Assembly (NCBI GenBank): GCA_001917585.1
Contig: MNEG01000071.1
Coordinates: 1-37,887 of the forward strand
DNA length: 37,887 nt
Direction: 5' to 3'
DNA from: Candidatus Rokubacteria bacterium 13_1_40CM_68_15
Lineage (GTDB): Bacteria; Methylomirabilota; Methylomirabilia; Rokubacteriales; CSP1-6
In this document: piece by piece, positions 9,107 to 20,966 of the stretch
How positions within the stretch are numbered: the stretch's first letter is position 1
How the letters are laid out: each line of letters starts with the position of its first letter
The notes under the pieces: model-generated
Databases searched by the model: none
Seen by the model: the letters and a program-made list of their open reading frames with translations, nothing else
What the model was told of the DNA's origin: nothing
Made by a program: the position numbers and the translations under genes

Positions 9107-10482
9107 ATCGGCGAGCCCGAGATGATCACGAGCACGTCGTTCATCCGGACGGAGCCGTCACCCAGGAGCGTCGCCTCGACCTCTTCGATCATCTCGTCGG
9201 TGGTTTCCACCTTGCGGATCAGTCGTGACGAGACGCCCCAGGACAGCGCGAGGCGCCGCTGGACCTCGACGAACGGAGTCAGCGCGATGATCGCCACGTC
9301 GGGCCGCTCCTGGGAGATGAGGCGCGCCGAGAAGCCGGACTGGGTGAACGCCACGATCGCGCGGGCGCCGAGCACGCGGGCGGCCGACGCCGCGGCGTCG
9401 GAGACGGCTTCCGGAAAGCCCACGCCGACTCGCTCCTGCCGCCGCCAGCGTATCTCCGACTTCAGTGCTGCCTGCTCGGCGCGCTCGGCGATGCGGGCCA
9501 TCACGGCGACCGCCTCCACCGGGTAGCGGCCGGTGGCCGTCTCCGCCGAGAGCATGATTGCGTCGGCGCCGTCGAAGATGGCCGTCGAAACGTCCGAGAC
9601 TTCTGCTCGCGTAGGCCTCAAGTGCGTCACCATCGACTCGAGCATCTGCGTGGCCACGATCACCGGCACCTTGGCCGCTCGCGCCTGCCGGATGACTTCC
9701 TTCTGAATGTGGGGCACTTCCTCCAGCGGGACGTCGACGCCCAGGTCGCCGCGCGCCACCATCACCGCGTCGACCATCGTGAGGATCCCCGGAAGGTTGG
9801 CGACGATCTCCTGGCGCTCGAGCTTGGCGACGATCGGCAGATCGGCGCCCTGGTCGCGCAGGAATTTCCGCACCTCACCGATGTCGGCGGCCGAGCGGAC
9901 GAACGACACGGCGACGAAGTCGATACCCTGCCGGATGCCGAATCGGAGATCCTCGCGGTCCTTCTCGGTCAGGCACGAGACGGGCAACGGCACGCGCGGG
10001 AACGAGATGCCCTTGTGGTCGCTGATGCGCCCCCCGGCCACGATGCGGCAGCGCACGGCATCCGCGGTCGTCTCCTCCACGCGGAGCTGGATCATGCCGT
10101 CATCCATCCAGACCTCGTCGCCCGGCTTCAGCTCGGCCAGGTACTCGGGATGGGTGACGCTGGCGCCGTCGGCCGTTCCCACGATCGGGCGGGCGGACAG
10201 CGTGAAGAGCCGCCCCGGCTCGAGATCGACGCGCCCGCCCCCGGCCGGTCCGAACGTGCCGAGCCGGATCTTCGGGCCCTGCAGGTCCTGAAGGATGGCG
10301 ATGGGACGGCCCCAGCGTTCCTCGCCGAGCCGGATCTGACGAATGACCTCGGCGTGCTCGGCGTGGGTGCCGTGGGAGAAGTTCACGCGGGCCACGTCCA
10401 TGCCGGCGGCGACGAGCCGATCGAGGAGCGCGGCACTGCTGCTGGCGGGCCCGATGGTGCACACGATCTTCGTGCGACGCAT
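9049..10482 (-). CDS. pyk: Pyruvate kinase
   Basis: MRRTKIVCTIGPASSSAALLDRLVAAGMDVARVNFSHGTH..., MVARGDLGVDVPLEEVPHIQKEVIRQARAAKVPVIVATQMLESM, DGADAIMLSAETATGRYPVEAV. Confidence 0.97.
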   Translation of the reverse strand: MRRTKIVCTIGPASSSAALLDRLVAAGMDVARVNFSHGTHAEHAEVIRQIRLGEERWGRPIAILQDLQGPKIRLGTFGPAGGGRVDLEPGRLFTLSARPIVGTADGASVTHPEYLAELKPGDEVWMDDGMIQLRVEETTADAVRCRIVAGGRISDHKGISFPRVPLPVSCLTEKDREDLRFGIRQGIDFVAVSFVRSAADIGEVRKFLRDQGADLPIVAKLERQEIVANLPGILTMVDAVMVARGDLGVDVPLEEVPHIQKEVIRQARAAKVPVIVATQMLESMVTHLRPTRAEVSDVSTAIFDGADAIMLSAETATGRYPVEAVAVMARIAERAEQAALKSEIRWRRQERVGVGFPEAVSDAAASAARVLGARAIVAFTQSGFSARLISQERPDVAIIALTPFVEVQRRLALSWGVSSRLIRKVETTDEMIEEVEATLLGDGSVRMNDVLVIISGSPMWVTGTTNLLKLHRVGERR

Positions 10483-10502
10483 GCTTCTCGTCCTTTAGAT
10501 CA

Positions 10503-10523
10503 GAGGGGGCGAGGCGCCCCCTC
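10503..10523. repeat. Perfect 9-bp stem / 3-nt loop GC hairpin (GAGGGGGCG-agg-CGCCCCCTC) just upstream of pyk
   Basis: Direct reading of the + strand. Confidence 0.85.
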
Positions 10524-10524
10524 C

Positions 10525-10673
10525 GATACCTCCCCGTTTGCCCGGGGTGTCAACACGGTTTCTGCAATACCTCCCCGGTTTGCGCGGGGTGTCAACACGG
10601 TTCCGGCGATACCTCCCCGGTTTATCCGGGGTGTCAACACGGTTTCTGCAATACGTCCCTGTTCACGCGGGGG

Positions 10674-10681
<8 letters not shown>
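10525..10681. repeat. Intergenic tandem repeat, ~42-bp unit, each unit containing a CCCCG...CGGGG hairpin with variable loop
   Basis: Unit (g/a)atacctcccc(g)gtttgcgcggggtgtcaacacggttt.ctgca; 'tcaac' phased at 10550, 10592, 10634, 10674 and a further diverged copy at 10712 inside uvrA. Confidence 0.9.
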
Positions 10682-13586
<2,905 letters not shown>

Positions 13587-13667
13587 ATCCTGCCTATTGT
13601 GGCGAGATCGGACGAAGGGCGCAAGTCTAAAGGAGTTTTCTGCGGCCCGGCTCCTACTTGCGGCGGC

Positions 13668-15881
13668 TCACGGCAGCGTGCAGACGCCCCGTGACAGCTC
13701 CTCGCGCATCGCGCGGATCGATGTCATGCGGATGTAGAAGATCAGGTCGCAGAGATTGCCGCCGGTGATCTCCGGGCGCTGAACTTCGCCGCCCATCCCC
13801 GCGTGGATGTAGTCGGCCAGCTGCGCGTCGCTCCAGTACGCCATCTCGTCGAAGTTCGGCAGCCCGAGCGCCCCCAAGCCGTTCAGTCCCCGGAGCAGCA
13901 CGAAGCTCGGGCGCGCCGGACCGCCGGCGATCGTGCCGCGCGTGTAGATGTTCTGGCCGTTGAGCCAGTACGAGTAGTCGTTGTTCAAGAAGCTTCGGTA
14001 TTTCGGATCCCCGGGCAGGAGGCGGCGCCACACGGTCACGCCGAGCGAGCCGAAGCCGGACGTGATCATCCGGGCCTCCGTGGACGACACGGCGATCGCC
14101 CAGGAGTAGTGACCACCTGCGTCGACGACGATCGAGAGCGGTCCCTGGTAGAGAGGTCCTGTCCCGCCGGCGTGCTGACGCACCGTCGTGCCGTCGGCTG
14201 ACAGTCGCCAGATCTCGGCGCGGCCCTGGCCGACCGAGAACGCCACGACAATGTCGCCGACCGGACCCATCGTCCCGACGCGGTCGACGTCGAGCCAGAT
14301 CCAGGAGTCCAGCGTCGCGCCAAACGAGGACCCGAGCTGGGTGTACGCGCCCGTGGTCTTGCTGAGCCGGTGCACCGTCTTGGTCGAGCTCTGCGCGATG
14401 ACGAGATCGCCTTGCGGATCGACGCGCACGACGAGCGGCTGGTTCACTGCGGGCGACGCCGGGAGCGTGCTCACGAGACCCGTATCGGGCTCGATCTCGC
14501 GCACGGCCCCCGGACGTCCGTTGTCCGTCACATAGAGGTCGCCGGTCGCCCCGAAGGCCACGCTCGTCGGCGTGTCGAACCGCGCCTGGAGACGCGGACC
14601 ATCGACACGGCCGGCCACATGCGGTGTCCCCGCGTACGTCGCCACCGAGACGGGCGTGGTCGAGAGATCCACTCTCGCGATGCGATGGTTGAGGCTGTCG
14701 GCCACGTAAAGAACACTGGCGTTCGTCGGGTCCACCGCGAGGTCGGTCGGCCCGTTGAACAGCAGGCCGCCCTCGAAGGTCCCGATCGTCACCTTGTTGG
14801 CGGCCACGATCTGAGCGGTGGAAACCGTCGTCGAGCCCACGCCACTGGCGCTGGGGGGATCCTGAAGCGGCACGCCGTCGCGGCGCGTGACCGGACCGGC
14901 TAGGGTCGTGACCGTGCCGTTGGCCTGGAGCAGGAAGAGCCGCCCGGCCACGTCGATCCCGTACCAGTCGTTCGTGCCGGGCTTCTGGGCGTAGGTCGAA
15001 TACGGGCTCACGAGGGCGTCATTGCGTGGCCCGTCGTAGTTCACGTGCCGCGTGACGCCGTCGACCGAGTCGACGACGTTCGAGTACACCTGATCGTACT
15101 TCCAGCCGACGACAACCGAGCCGTCGGCCTTCCGAACGAACATTGGCAGCTCTTCGTAGAGGTCGTGGACCTGGTGCTCGACCGGTTCGATGAACCACTG
15201 ATTCCAATCACGCCCGGTCACGGAACCCGCCCACGAGGGTGATAGCGTCGTCACCCACGGGACCGAAGTTGGTCGCGGCGCCGGATAGGGCACGGTGTCG
15301 CAGGCGGCCCCATAACCCCAGCCGCTTCCATCCGGGAAATGCGTGTACGGGCACACCTGCACGCGCGGTCCCGACGATGCTGGCGGCGGAGGCGCCGGCG
15401 GTGGTGGAGTCGGCGCCGGCGGCGGCGGTGGCGGAATTGGATCCGGCGGCGGCGGAGTCGGCGCCGGCGGCGGTGGTGGCGGTGGTGGTGGAGTTGGATC
15501 CGGCGGCGGAGGTGCCGGCGGTGGCGGCGTTGGAGGTTGTGGTGGCGGCGCGGGAGCCGGGTTCTGGACGGTGACCTGCCTGGTCTTCGTGCCGGTGACC
15601 GTGCCAGACGTCGACAGGCGCTGCGCCCGAACGCTGTGGCTTCCGTTCGCAACGGCTGTCGTGTCCCACGAGAACGTGCACGGAGTCTTCGGCGGCGTCG
15701 TGCAGCGCACCTGGATGACGCCGTCGATCACCACGCGCATCTCGCCCAGGTTTCTCAGATTGTCCGTGCGCGCCGTGGCAGTGACGATCCCGACCGCAGG
15801 TGATGGAACGTCGATGAAGACCGCCGCCCCTGCGGCCGAGGCGAGAGCGAGCACCAGTGCAGCAGCGAGAACGAACTTCAA
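13668..15881 (-). CDS. Secreted NHL-repeat beta-propeller protein with N-terminal Ig/fibronectin-like region and long Pro-rich linker
   Basis: Signal peptide MKFVLAAALVLALASAAGAA; N-terminal domain VFIDVPSPAVGIVTATARTDNLRNLGEMRVVIDG; poly-Pro stretch; NHL-type motifs FNGPTDLAVDPTNASVLYVADSLNHRIARVDL and RFDTPTSVAFGATGDLYVTDN. Confidence 0.75.
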   Translation of the reverse strand: MKFVLAAALVLALASAAGAAVFIDVPSPAVGIVTATARTDNLRNLGEMRVVIDGVIQVRCTTPPKTPCTFSWDTTAVANGSHSVRAQRLSTSGTVTGTKTRQVTVQNPAPAPPPQPPTPPPPAPPPPDPTPPPPPPPPPAPTPPPPDPIPPPPPPAPTPPPPAPPPPASSGPRVQVCPYTHFPDGSGWGYGAACDTVPYPAPRPTSVPWVTTLSPSWAGSVTGRDWNQWFIEPVEHQVHDLYEELPMFVRKADGSVVVGWKYDQVYSNVVDSVDGVTRHVNYDGPRNDALVSPYSTYAQKPGTNDWYGIDVAGRLFLLQANGTVTTLAGPVTRRDGVPLQDPPSASGVGSTTVSTAQIVAANKVTIGTFEGGLLFNGPTDLAVDPTNASVLYVADSLNHRIARVDLSTTPVSVATYAGTPHVAGRVDGPRLQARFDTPTSVAFGATGDLYVTDNGRPGAVREIEPDTGLVSTLPASPAVNQPLVVRVDPQGDLVIAQSSTKTVHRLSKTTGAYTQLGSSFGATLDSWIWLDVDRVGTMGPVGDIVVAFSVGQGRAEIWRLSADGTTVRQHAGGTGPLYQGPLSIVVDAGGHYSWAIAVSSTEARMITSGFGSLGVTVWRRLLPGDPKYRSFLNNDYSYWLNGQNIYTRGTIAGGPARPSFVLLRGLNGLGALGLPNFDEMAYWSDAQLADYIHAGMGGEVQRPEITGGNLCDLIFYIRMTSIRAMREELSRGVCTLP
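15376..15554. repeat. Low-complexity GGC/GGT-rich region encoding the Pro-rich linker of the NHL protein
   Basis: Repeated ggcggcggtggtgg / gttggatccggcggcggagg; minus-strand translation PPPPAPPPPDPTPPPPPPPPPAPTPPPPDPIPPPPPPAPTPPPP. Confidence 0.85.
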
Positions 15882-16073
15882 CGCAACCCTGTGTGTTCGG
15901 CCACGCCTGCCCCCCGAGTCTTGCGGCGTTGTCCGATCGCTGTTCGCGTCGCGAAAGTTTCGCGCTCAAATCGACTCTAGACGTCGTCACTCGACTTCCC
16001 CAAGGAATGCGTTTGTAGGAGGAATGCCCAAGTGTGTGTAGGCGAATGTCCGAGGACCTGAAAAGTTACGACG

Positions 16074-17696
16074 TCAGTGCCGCCGGCCGCCGGCAATCCA
16101 GCCGGCACCTGCGGCGAGCGGAACGGCGAGCAGCGCCGGATGGACGGACAGCACCGGCGCCGTGGGCGCCAGCCACGAGTCGGCGAGAGCCAGCGACACG
16201 ACTGCCAGCGAGCCAGTGACGGAAGCGATCAGCCGTACCGGCGGTGGTGCGTCGACGAGCGTCGGGCCGAGCCCGGCGGCGGCGAGCGCCAAGCCCAGCA
16301 TCAATACGTTCCACGCCGTCGCAGGAACGAGCGCGAGCACCGCCGCGACGATCACGACGCCCGCGCGCAACGCCCGTGCGTGATGAGTCGCGGCGCCGCC
16401 GGTCCACGCGCCCGCGGCTCGGTCGGCGAGCGTCGTGACCGCCGTCATCAGCAGTCCGATGATCGCCACCGCGGTAGCGACGGCAAGGGCCCCACCCCAC
16501 GCGCCGGAGATCGCAACCGACGGCAGCCGCACGAATGCCGCCGCGGCCGGGCCCCCGAGCGCGAGATCGGCGCCGACGTCGGCAGCGTAGACGCCCCAGC
16601 AGACAGCGATGAGGATGATGACGAGCACGCTCGCGGACAACAGGACGCGGGAGCGCGCCGGCGTCCTCGCGCTCGCCGGCGATGCCAGCAGCGCGACACC
16701 ACCACCCACGAGTGTGAAGACCGCGCCCGCGGCGGCAAGCAGACCACCGAGTGCACTGTGCGCCGTCGCGTCTGCCCACTCCACGCCCGAGAGTGGAGCA
16801 CCCGGCACGCGGCGTCCCGACTCGAAACGGACACCGGCGCCCGCGGGCAGCAGCACCTGATCACCCGATCGCAGAGCCAGCGAGTCGCCCGGAGCCAGTC
16901 GCCTCTCGAACTCCGCAGGCCCGCCGCCGTCACCGGCCACGACGCGCCAGATCGCCGTGTTCGTGGCCGTCATGCGTTGCGCCTCGGTCAATGTGACGCT
17001 CGTCGGCGTCGACAGCGTGCGCCCCTGTCTCACCCAGGCGCTGCTCTCGGCGAACGCCACGACTGGCCGGGAGGCGAGCCGACTCCACGCTCGCCACGGG
17101 GTGACGGTCGTCCCGACGGCGACCGCGACAACCGCGATGGCCAGCAGGCCGACCGATGCGAAGAGCACGGGCAGGCGCCACTCTGTATCGCCGCGCCACG
17201 CCAGGGCGAGTGCGATGGGTGCGGCCAGCGCAAGCCCGTGCCAGCGCTCCCCGCCCAGGCCACGGGCGGCGTCCGCCACAACCAGGAAATTCGCCCAGGC
17301 CACGAGCGCGACGACCCCCGTGAGGAGACCGGCGCCAAGCGGTCGCGGCAGAGACCTGGCGTCGCGTGCGCGAACGAGGCGGGCCATGATCGGCGCAAGC
17401 ATGGCCGCGAGAGCGACGAGTGGCGCGGCCGGTGTGGCGGTGAAGATCTGCGTGGCGACCGGTACGAACAGGGCTGGTGTGGCCCACAGCGCGACCGAGC
17501 GGACGCCGGCCGGTGCGCCACCGACAACCAGGCCGACGACCGTGGCGACCGCGGGAGCGAGGACGATCGCGTACCACCACGTGACGCTCACACCGGCGAG
17601 GCGAATGGCGCCGGCATCCGCGGGAAGGAGGGACAGCAGGGCGCCGATGGTGAGGAGAGCGAGCATGACCATGAGCCCGACACGGCGCCTCACCAT
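16074..17696 (-). CDS. Multi-pass membrane protein of unknown function with a predicted extracytoplasmic soluble segment
   Basis: 540-aa ORF with many hydrophobic spans (MVRRRVGLMVMLALLTIGALLSLLPADAGA...); central polar segment RTLSTPTSVTLTEAQRMTATNTAIWRVVAGDGGGPAEFERRLAPGDSLALRSGDQVLLPAGAGVRFESGRRVPG. Confidence 0.6.
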   Translation of the reverse strand: MVRRRVGLMVMLALLTIGALLSLLPADAGAIRLAGVSVTWWYAIVLAPAVATVVGLVVGGAPAGVRSVALWATPALFVPVATQIFTATPAAPLVALAAMLAPIMARLVRARDARSLPRPLGAGLLTGVVALVAWANFLVVADAARGLGGERWHGLALAAPIALALAWRGDTEWRLPVLFASVGLLAIAVVAVAVGTTVTPWRAWSRLASRPVVAFAESSAWVRQGRTLSTPTSVTLTEAQRMTATNTAIWRVVAGDGGGPAEFERRLAPGDSLALRSGDQVLLPAGAGVRFESGRRVPGAPLSGVEWADATAHSALGGLLAAAGAVFTLVGGGVALLASPASARTPARSRVLLSASVLVIILIAVCWGVYAADVGADLALGGPAAAAFVRLPSVAISGAWGGALAVATAVAIIGLLMTAVTTLADRAAGAWTGGAATHHARALRAGVVIVAAVLALVPATAWNVLMLGLALAAAGLGPTLVDAPPPVRLIASVTGSLAVVSLALADSWLAPTAPVLSVHPALLAVPLAAGAGWIAGGRRH

Positions 17697-17801
17697 TGGG
17701 TCCGGCCGGGATTGTAGCAGTCGGTGCGGCGAACTCTGGAGTTTCGGCGGCGTCCTGTATGCTATGCCCGCATCGAGGACATCACTCCGTCAGGAGGAGG
17801 A

Positions 17802-18503
17802 ATGGCGGGTCAGAAGATCGACCGGGTGATGGTGATCACGGCGCATCCCGACGATTCCGAGTTCGGCGCCGGCGGCACCGTCGCCAAACACGTCAAGGAA
17901 GGCCGCGAGGTCACCTACGTCATCGCCACCAACGGCAACAAGGGCTCGAGCGACCGCACGATGACGCCCCAGCGCCTGGCTACGATCCGCGAGGCGGAGC
18001 AGCGAAACGCCGCCCGCGTGCTCGGCGTCGAGCGCGTCGAGTTCCTCGGGCACGAGGACGGCGAGCTTGAGGACACGCGCGACCTCCGCCGCGAGGTGAC
18101 CCGGCAGATCCGGAAGTGGCGGCCCGACCTGGTCATCACCATGCAGCCGCTGCGCACGAAGAACCTGTACGCGTCACATCGTGACCATCGGACGATCTCC
18201 GGCGTCGCGCTCGACTGCATCTATCCGCTCGCCCGCGACCACATGGCGTTTCCCGAGCTGCTGCCGGAGTGCGAGCCGCACAAGGTTCGCGAGGTCAATC
18301 TGATGCAATGGGACGATGCCGACATCGTCGTCGACATCTCCGAGGTGATGGATCTGAAGCTCAAGGCGCTCGCCTGTCACCAGAGCCAGTTCCAGGACTT
18401 CGCGGGCGTCGAAGAACGCGTCCGTGAACGGGCGGCCACCCTGGGCAAGACAAAGCGGTATGCATTCGCGGAGGCGTTCGATCGCATCGTCATGCCGCGC
18501 TGA
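17802..18503 (+). CDS. PIG-L family (LmbE-like) deacetylase
   Basis: MAGQKIDRVMVITAHPDDSEFGAGGTVAKHVKEGREVTYVIATNGNKGS (AHPDDxE motif), HRDHRTISGVALDCIYPLARD; strong SD aggaggagg upstream. Confidence 0.92.
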   Translation: MAGQKIDRVMVITAHPDDSEFGAGGTVAKHVKEGREVTYVIATNGNKGSSDRTMTPQRLATIREAEQRNAARVLGVERVEFLGHEDGELEDTRDLRREVTRQIRKWRPDLVITMQPLRTKNLYASHRDHRTISGVALDCIYPLARDHMAFPELLPECEPHKVREVNLMQWDDADIVVDISEVMDLKLKALACHQSQFQDFAGVEERVRERAATLGKTKRYAFAEAFDRIVMPR

Positions 18504-18560
18504 CGGCACGACGGTTGCACGGATCGTCGATTCTGCTCTAGAACACTGACGAGGAGCGTC

Positions 18561-20222
18561 ATGGCTGAGCGCGACCCGATGACAGCAACGACGCTGACAG
18601 AGGTGCTGGGCAGGCGGACGGCCCTCGACCCGGCCCGGCCCTACTTTCACCTCTACGGCGAGACGGTGAGCTATGGTCGTCTCTGGGAGCAGAGCGCCCG
18701 GTACGCCGGCGCGCTGAGCGCCGCCGGGGTGAGCCCCGGCGACAAGGTCGCGCTCATCTACCCGACGTGCACGGAATTCTTCGCGACGTTCCTGGGCGCG
18801 CTGCGATTGGGCGCCGTCCCGGTACCGCTTTATCCGACGCTCGGCGTGGAGGCCACCGCCAACATCCTGAACGATTCCGAAAGTGTGGCGGTCGCGACGA
18901 TCGGGTGGTTCCGCAAGAGCGTCGACGAGAGCTTGACGTCAGCTCCCGGCGTCCGGGCCGTGCTCGAGCCGCCGGATCTCGAGACCGGAGCGCCGGCAAA
19001 CCATCTGCCCGAGAGCGGACCGGAGGACGTCGCGTTCCTGCAGTACACCTCGGGCTCGACGGGCCGCCCGCGCGGCGTCGTCCTGACTCACGAGAACGTC
19101 GTCACCACCTGTCATGCGATGGCCGAGGCCGCCGGCATCACCGCCGACGACCGCGTCGTGTCGTGGCTGCCGCTCTACCATGACATGGGGCTGATCGGCT
19201 GCGCGTTCACGCCGCCGCTAGCCGGCACGCCGATCTGGCTGCTGCCACCCGACCTGCGCAATCCACGCCAGTGGCTCGAGCTGATCACGGAAGTCCGGGC
19301 GACGTTCACGGTGTCGCCGGATTTCGGCTATCGCAACTGCATCCGCAACGTGCGCGACACGTCGGGCCTGGACCTGACCAGCCTGCGCGCCGCGCTGTCG
19401 GGCGCGGAACCCGTGCGCCTGTCCACCATCGAAGGGTTCGAGCGGCACTTCGGGCTCAAGCACATCATCGCGCCGTGCTACGGGCTCGCCGAGGCCACCC
19501 TGGCCGTCGCCATCTGGCCGATCGGCATGCCGGTGCGCACGGATCCTACGGGACGCTTCGTCTCCGTCGGCCGGCCGTGCCGCGGCGTCTCCGTCCAGAT
19601 CGCAACTCCACGGGAAGACACCAGGGATACGAACGGAGCCACGCCGCACCTCGAACAGGCCACCCACGATTCACTCCTGGCTCTACCTCCGATGAATATC
19701 GGCGAGATCTGCGTCAAGAGCCCGGGCGTGATGCGCGGCTACTACAACGACCCCGAAGCGACGGCCAGGGTCCTCACCGCCGACGGCTGGCTGCGCACGG
19801 GCGATCTCGGCTTCATCGACGCGGAGGGCTTTCTCTACATCTCGGGCCGGCTGAAGGATCTGATGATCCTGGGCGGCGCCAACGTCGTGCCCTCGGACAT
19901 CGAGGACGTCGTCGACGAGGTGCCCGGTGTGCGTTACTCGGCGGCGGTCGGCGTCGAGAGCCAGCGCACCGGAACGCAGCGGCTCCACGTGGTGGCAGAG
20001 GTTCGTGACGAGAACGCGGCGCCGGACGTGTACCGCGACCTCGTCGCCGAGATCGTCCGTCGCGTGCATCATCATGGCGGCCATCGTCCCGCTCGCGTGC
20101 TGCTGGTGCGGGCCGGCACGATTCCGAAGACGTCCAGCGGCAAGATCCAGCGCTCGCGCCTGGCCGCGATGGTCGAGGGCGGCGAGCTCAAGGACCGCCT
20201 CGTCCACGTCGCCGGCGATTGA
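18561..20222 (+). CDS. Fatty-acyl-AMP ligase (FAAL)-like AMP-dependent synthetase
   Basis: FLQYTSGSTGRPRGVVLTHENV, WLPLYHDMGLIGCAFTPPLAG, CYGLAEATLAV, GWLRTGDLGFIDAEGFLYISGRLKDLMILGGANVVPSDIE, TIPKTSSGKIQRS. Confidence 0.9.
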   Translation: MAERDPMTATTLTEVLGRRTALDPARPYFHLYGETVSYGRLWEQSARYAGALSAAGVSPGDKVALIYPTCTEFFATFLGALRLGAVPVPLYPTLGVEATANILNDSESVAVATIGWFRKSVDESLTSAPGVRAVLEPPDLETGAPANHLPESGPEDVAFLQYTSGSTGRPRGVVLTHENVVTTCHAMAEAAGITADDRVVSWLPLYHDMGLIGCAFTPPLAGTPIWLLPPDLRNPRQWLELITEVRATFTVSPDFGYRNCIRNVRDTSGLDLTSLRAALSGAEPVRLSTIEGFERHFGLKHIIAPCYGLAEATLAVAIWPIGMPVRTDPTGRFVSVGRPCRGVSVQIATPREDTRDTNGATPHLEQATHDSLLALPPMNIGEICVKSPGVMRGYYNDPEATARVLTADGWLRTGDLGFIDAEGFLYISGRLKDLMILGGANVVPSDIEDVVDEVPGVRYSAAVGVESQRTGTQRLHVVAEVRDENAAPDVYRDLVAEIVRRVHHHGGHRPARVLLVRAGTIPKTSSGKIQRSRLAAMVEGGELKDRLVHVAGD

Positions 20223-20232
20223 TGACCGACGG

Positions 20233-20880
20233 ATGAAGATCGGCTGCCACCTGCCGGTCTACGGGCCGGCAGCCACGCGGGCGACGATCCTCGGGTTCGC
20301 ACGGCGCATGGAGTCGCTCGGCTTCGACTCGCTCTGGGTGAGCGACCACGTCGTGATTCCGTGGACGATCCGCTCACGTTACCCGTACAGCCCCACTGGC
20401 GACTTCCCTCTGCCGCCAGCGACGCCGTTTCTCGAGCCGCTGACGACGCTCTCCGTCGTCGCCGGGGCGACCGAGCGCATCGCGCTCGGCACGACCGTGC
20501 TGGTGCTCGCCCACCGCCATCCGGTGTTGCTCGCCAAGATGCTGGCGACGCTCGACCAGCTGAGTGGCGGGCGCGTCATCGTCGGCGCCGGCGTCGGATG
20601 GATGAAGGAGGAGATCGAGCTGTTCGGTGTCGATTTCCGGAAGCGAGGCGCGTGGAGCGACGAGGCGCTGCGCGTGCTGCGCGCGTGCTGGCGAGACCCG
20701 CGGCCCAGCTTCACCGGCACGTTCTTCCGCTTCGACGAGCTCGGCGTGGAGCCCAAGCCCGTGCGTGGCGACATTCCGATCTGGATCGGGGGCGACACGC
20801 CGGCCGCGCTGCGCCGTGTCGCCGAGCTGGGCGACGGCTGGCACGCTGCGTTTCCCACACCGCAGTCGCTCGGCGAATAG
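20233..20880 (+). pseudogene. LLM-class F420-dependent oxidoreductase, apparently truncated: in-frame amber codon at 20878-20880 with homologous-looking reading continuing after it
   Basis: MKIGCHLPVYGPAATRATILGFARRMESLGFDSLWVSDHVVIPW...LGTTVLVLAHRHPVLLAKMLATLDQLSGGRVIVGAGVGWMKEEIELFGVDFRKRGAWSDEALRVLRACW...PIWIGGDTPAALRRVAELGDGWHA...SLGE*LPALRDACRRAGRDMASVTLSARV in the same frame. Confidence 0.7.
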
Positions 20881-20966
20881 CTGCCAGCTCTCCGTGACGC
20901 GTGCCGTCGGGCCGGGCGCGACATGGCGAGCGTCACCCTGAGCGCGCGCGTCGGGCGCGTGGGCGG

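Noticed and set aside
5777-9526. 1249-aa plus-strand ORF (and 653-2557, 3320-5590) antisense to the giant kinase
   Set aside because: Long antisense ORFs are expected opposite high-GC coding DNA. Translations are Arg/Asp/Gly/His-rich with no domain signal, while the opposite strand encodes clear GAF/kinase domains.
15339-16041. Gly-rich plus-strand ORF (GGGGVGAGGGGGG) as a glycine-rich structural protein
   Set aside because: It is the antisense of the Pro-rich linker of the signal-peptide-bearing NHL protein, so it is an artefact of low-complexity GGC/GGT repeats.
17697-17801. Divergent promoter candidates (tatgct-like -10) between the membrane protein and the PIG-L gene
   Set aside because: Divergent gene orientation implies promoters here, but no convincing -35/-10 pair could be assigned by eye in this GC-rich lineage.
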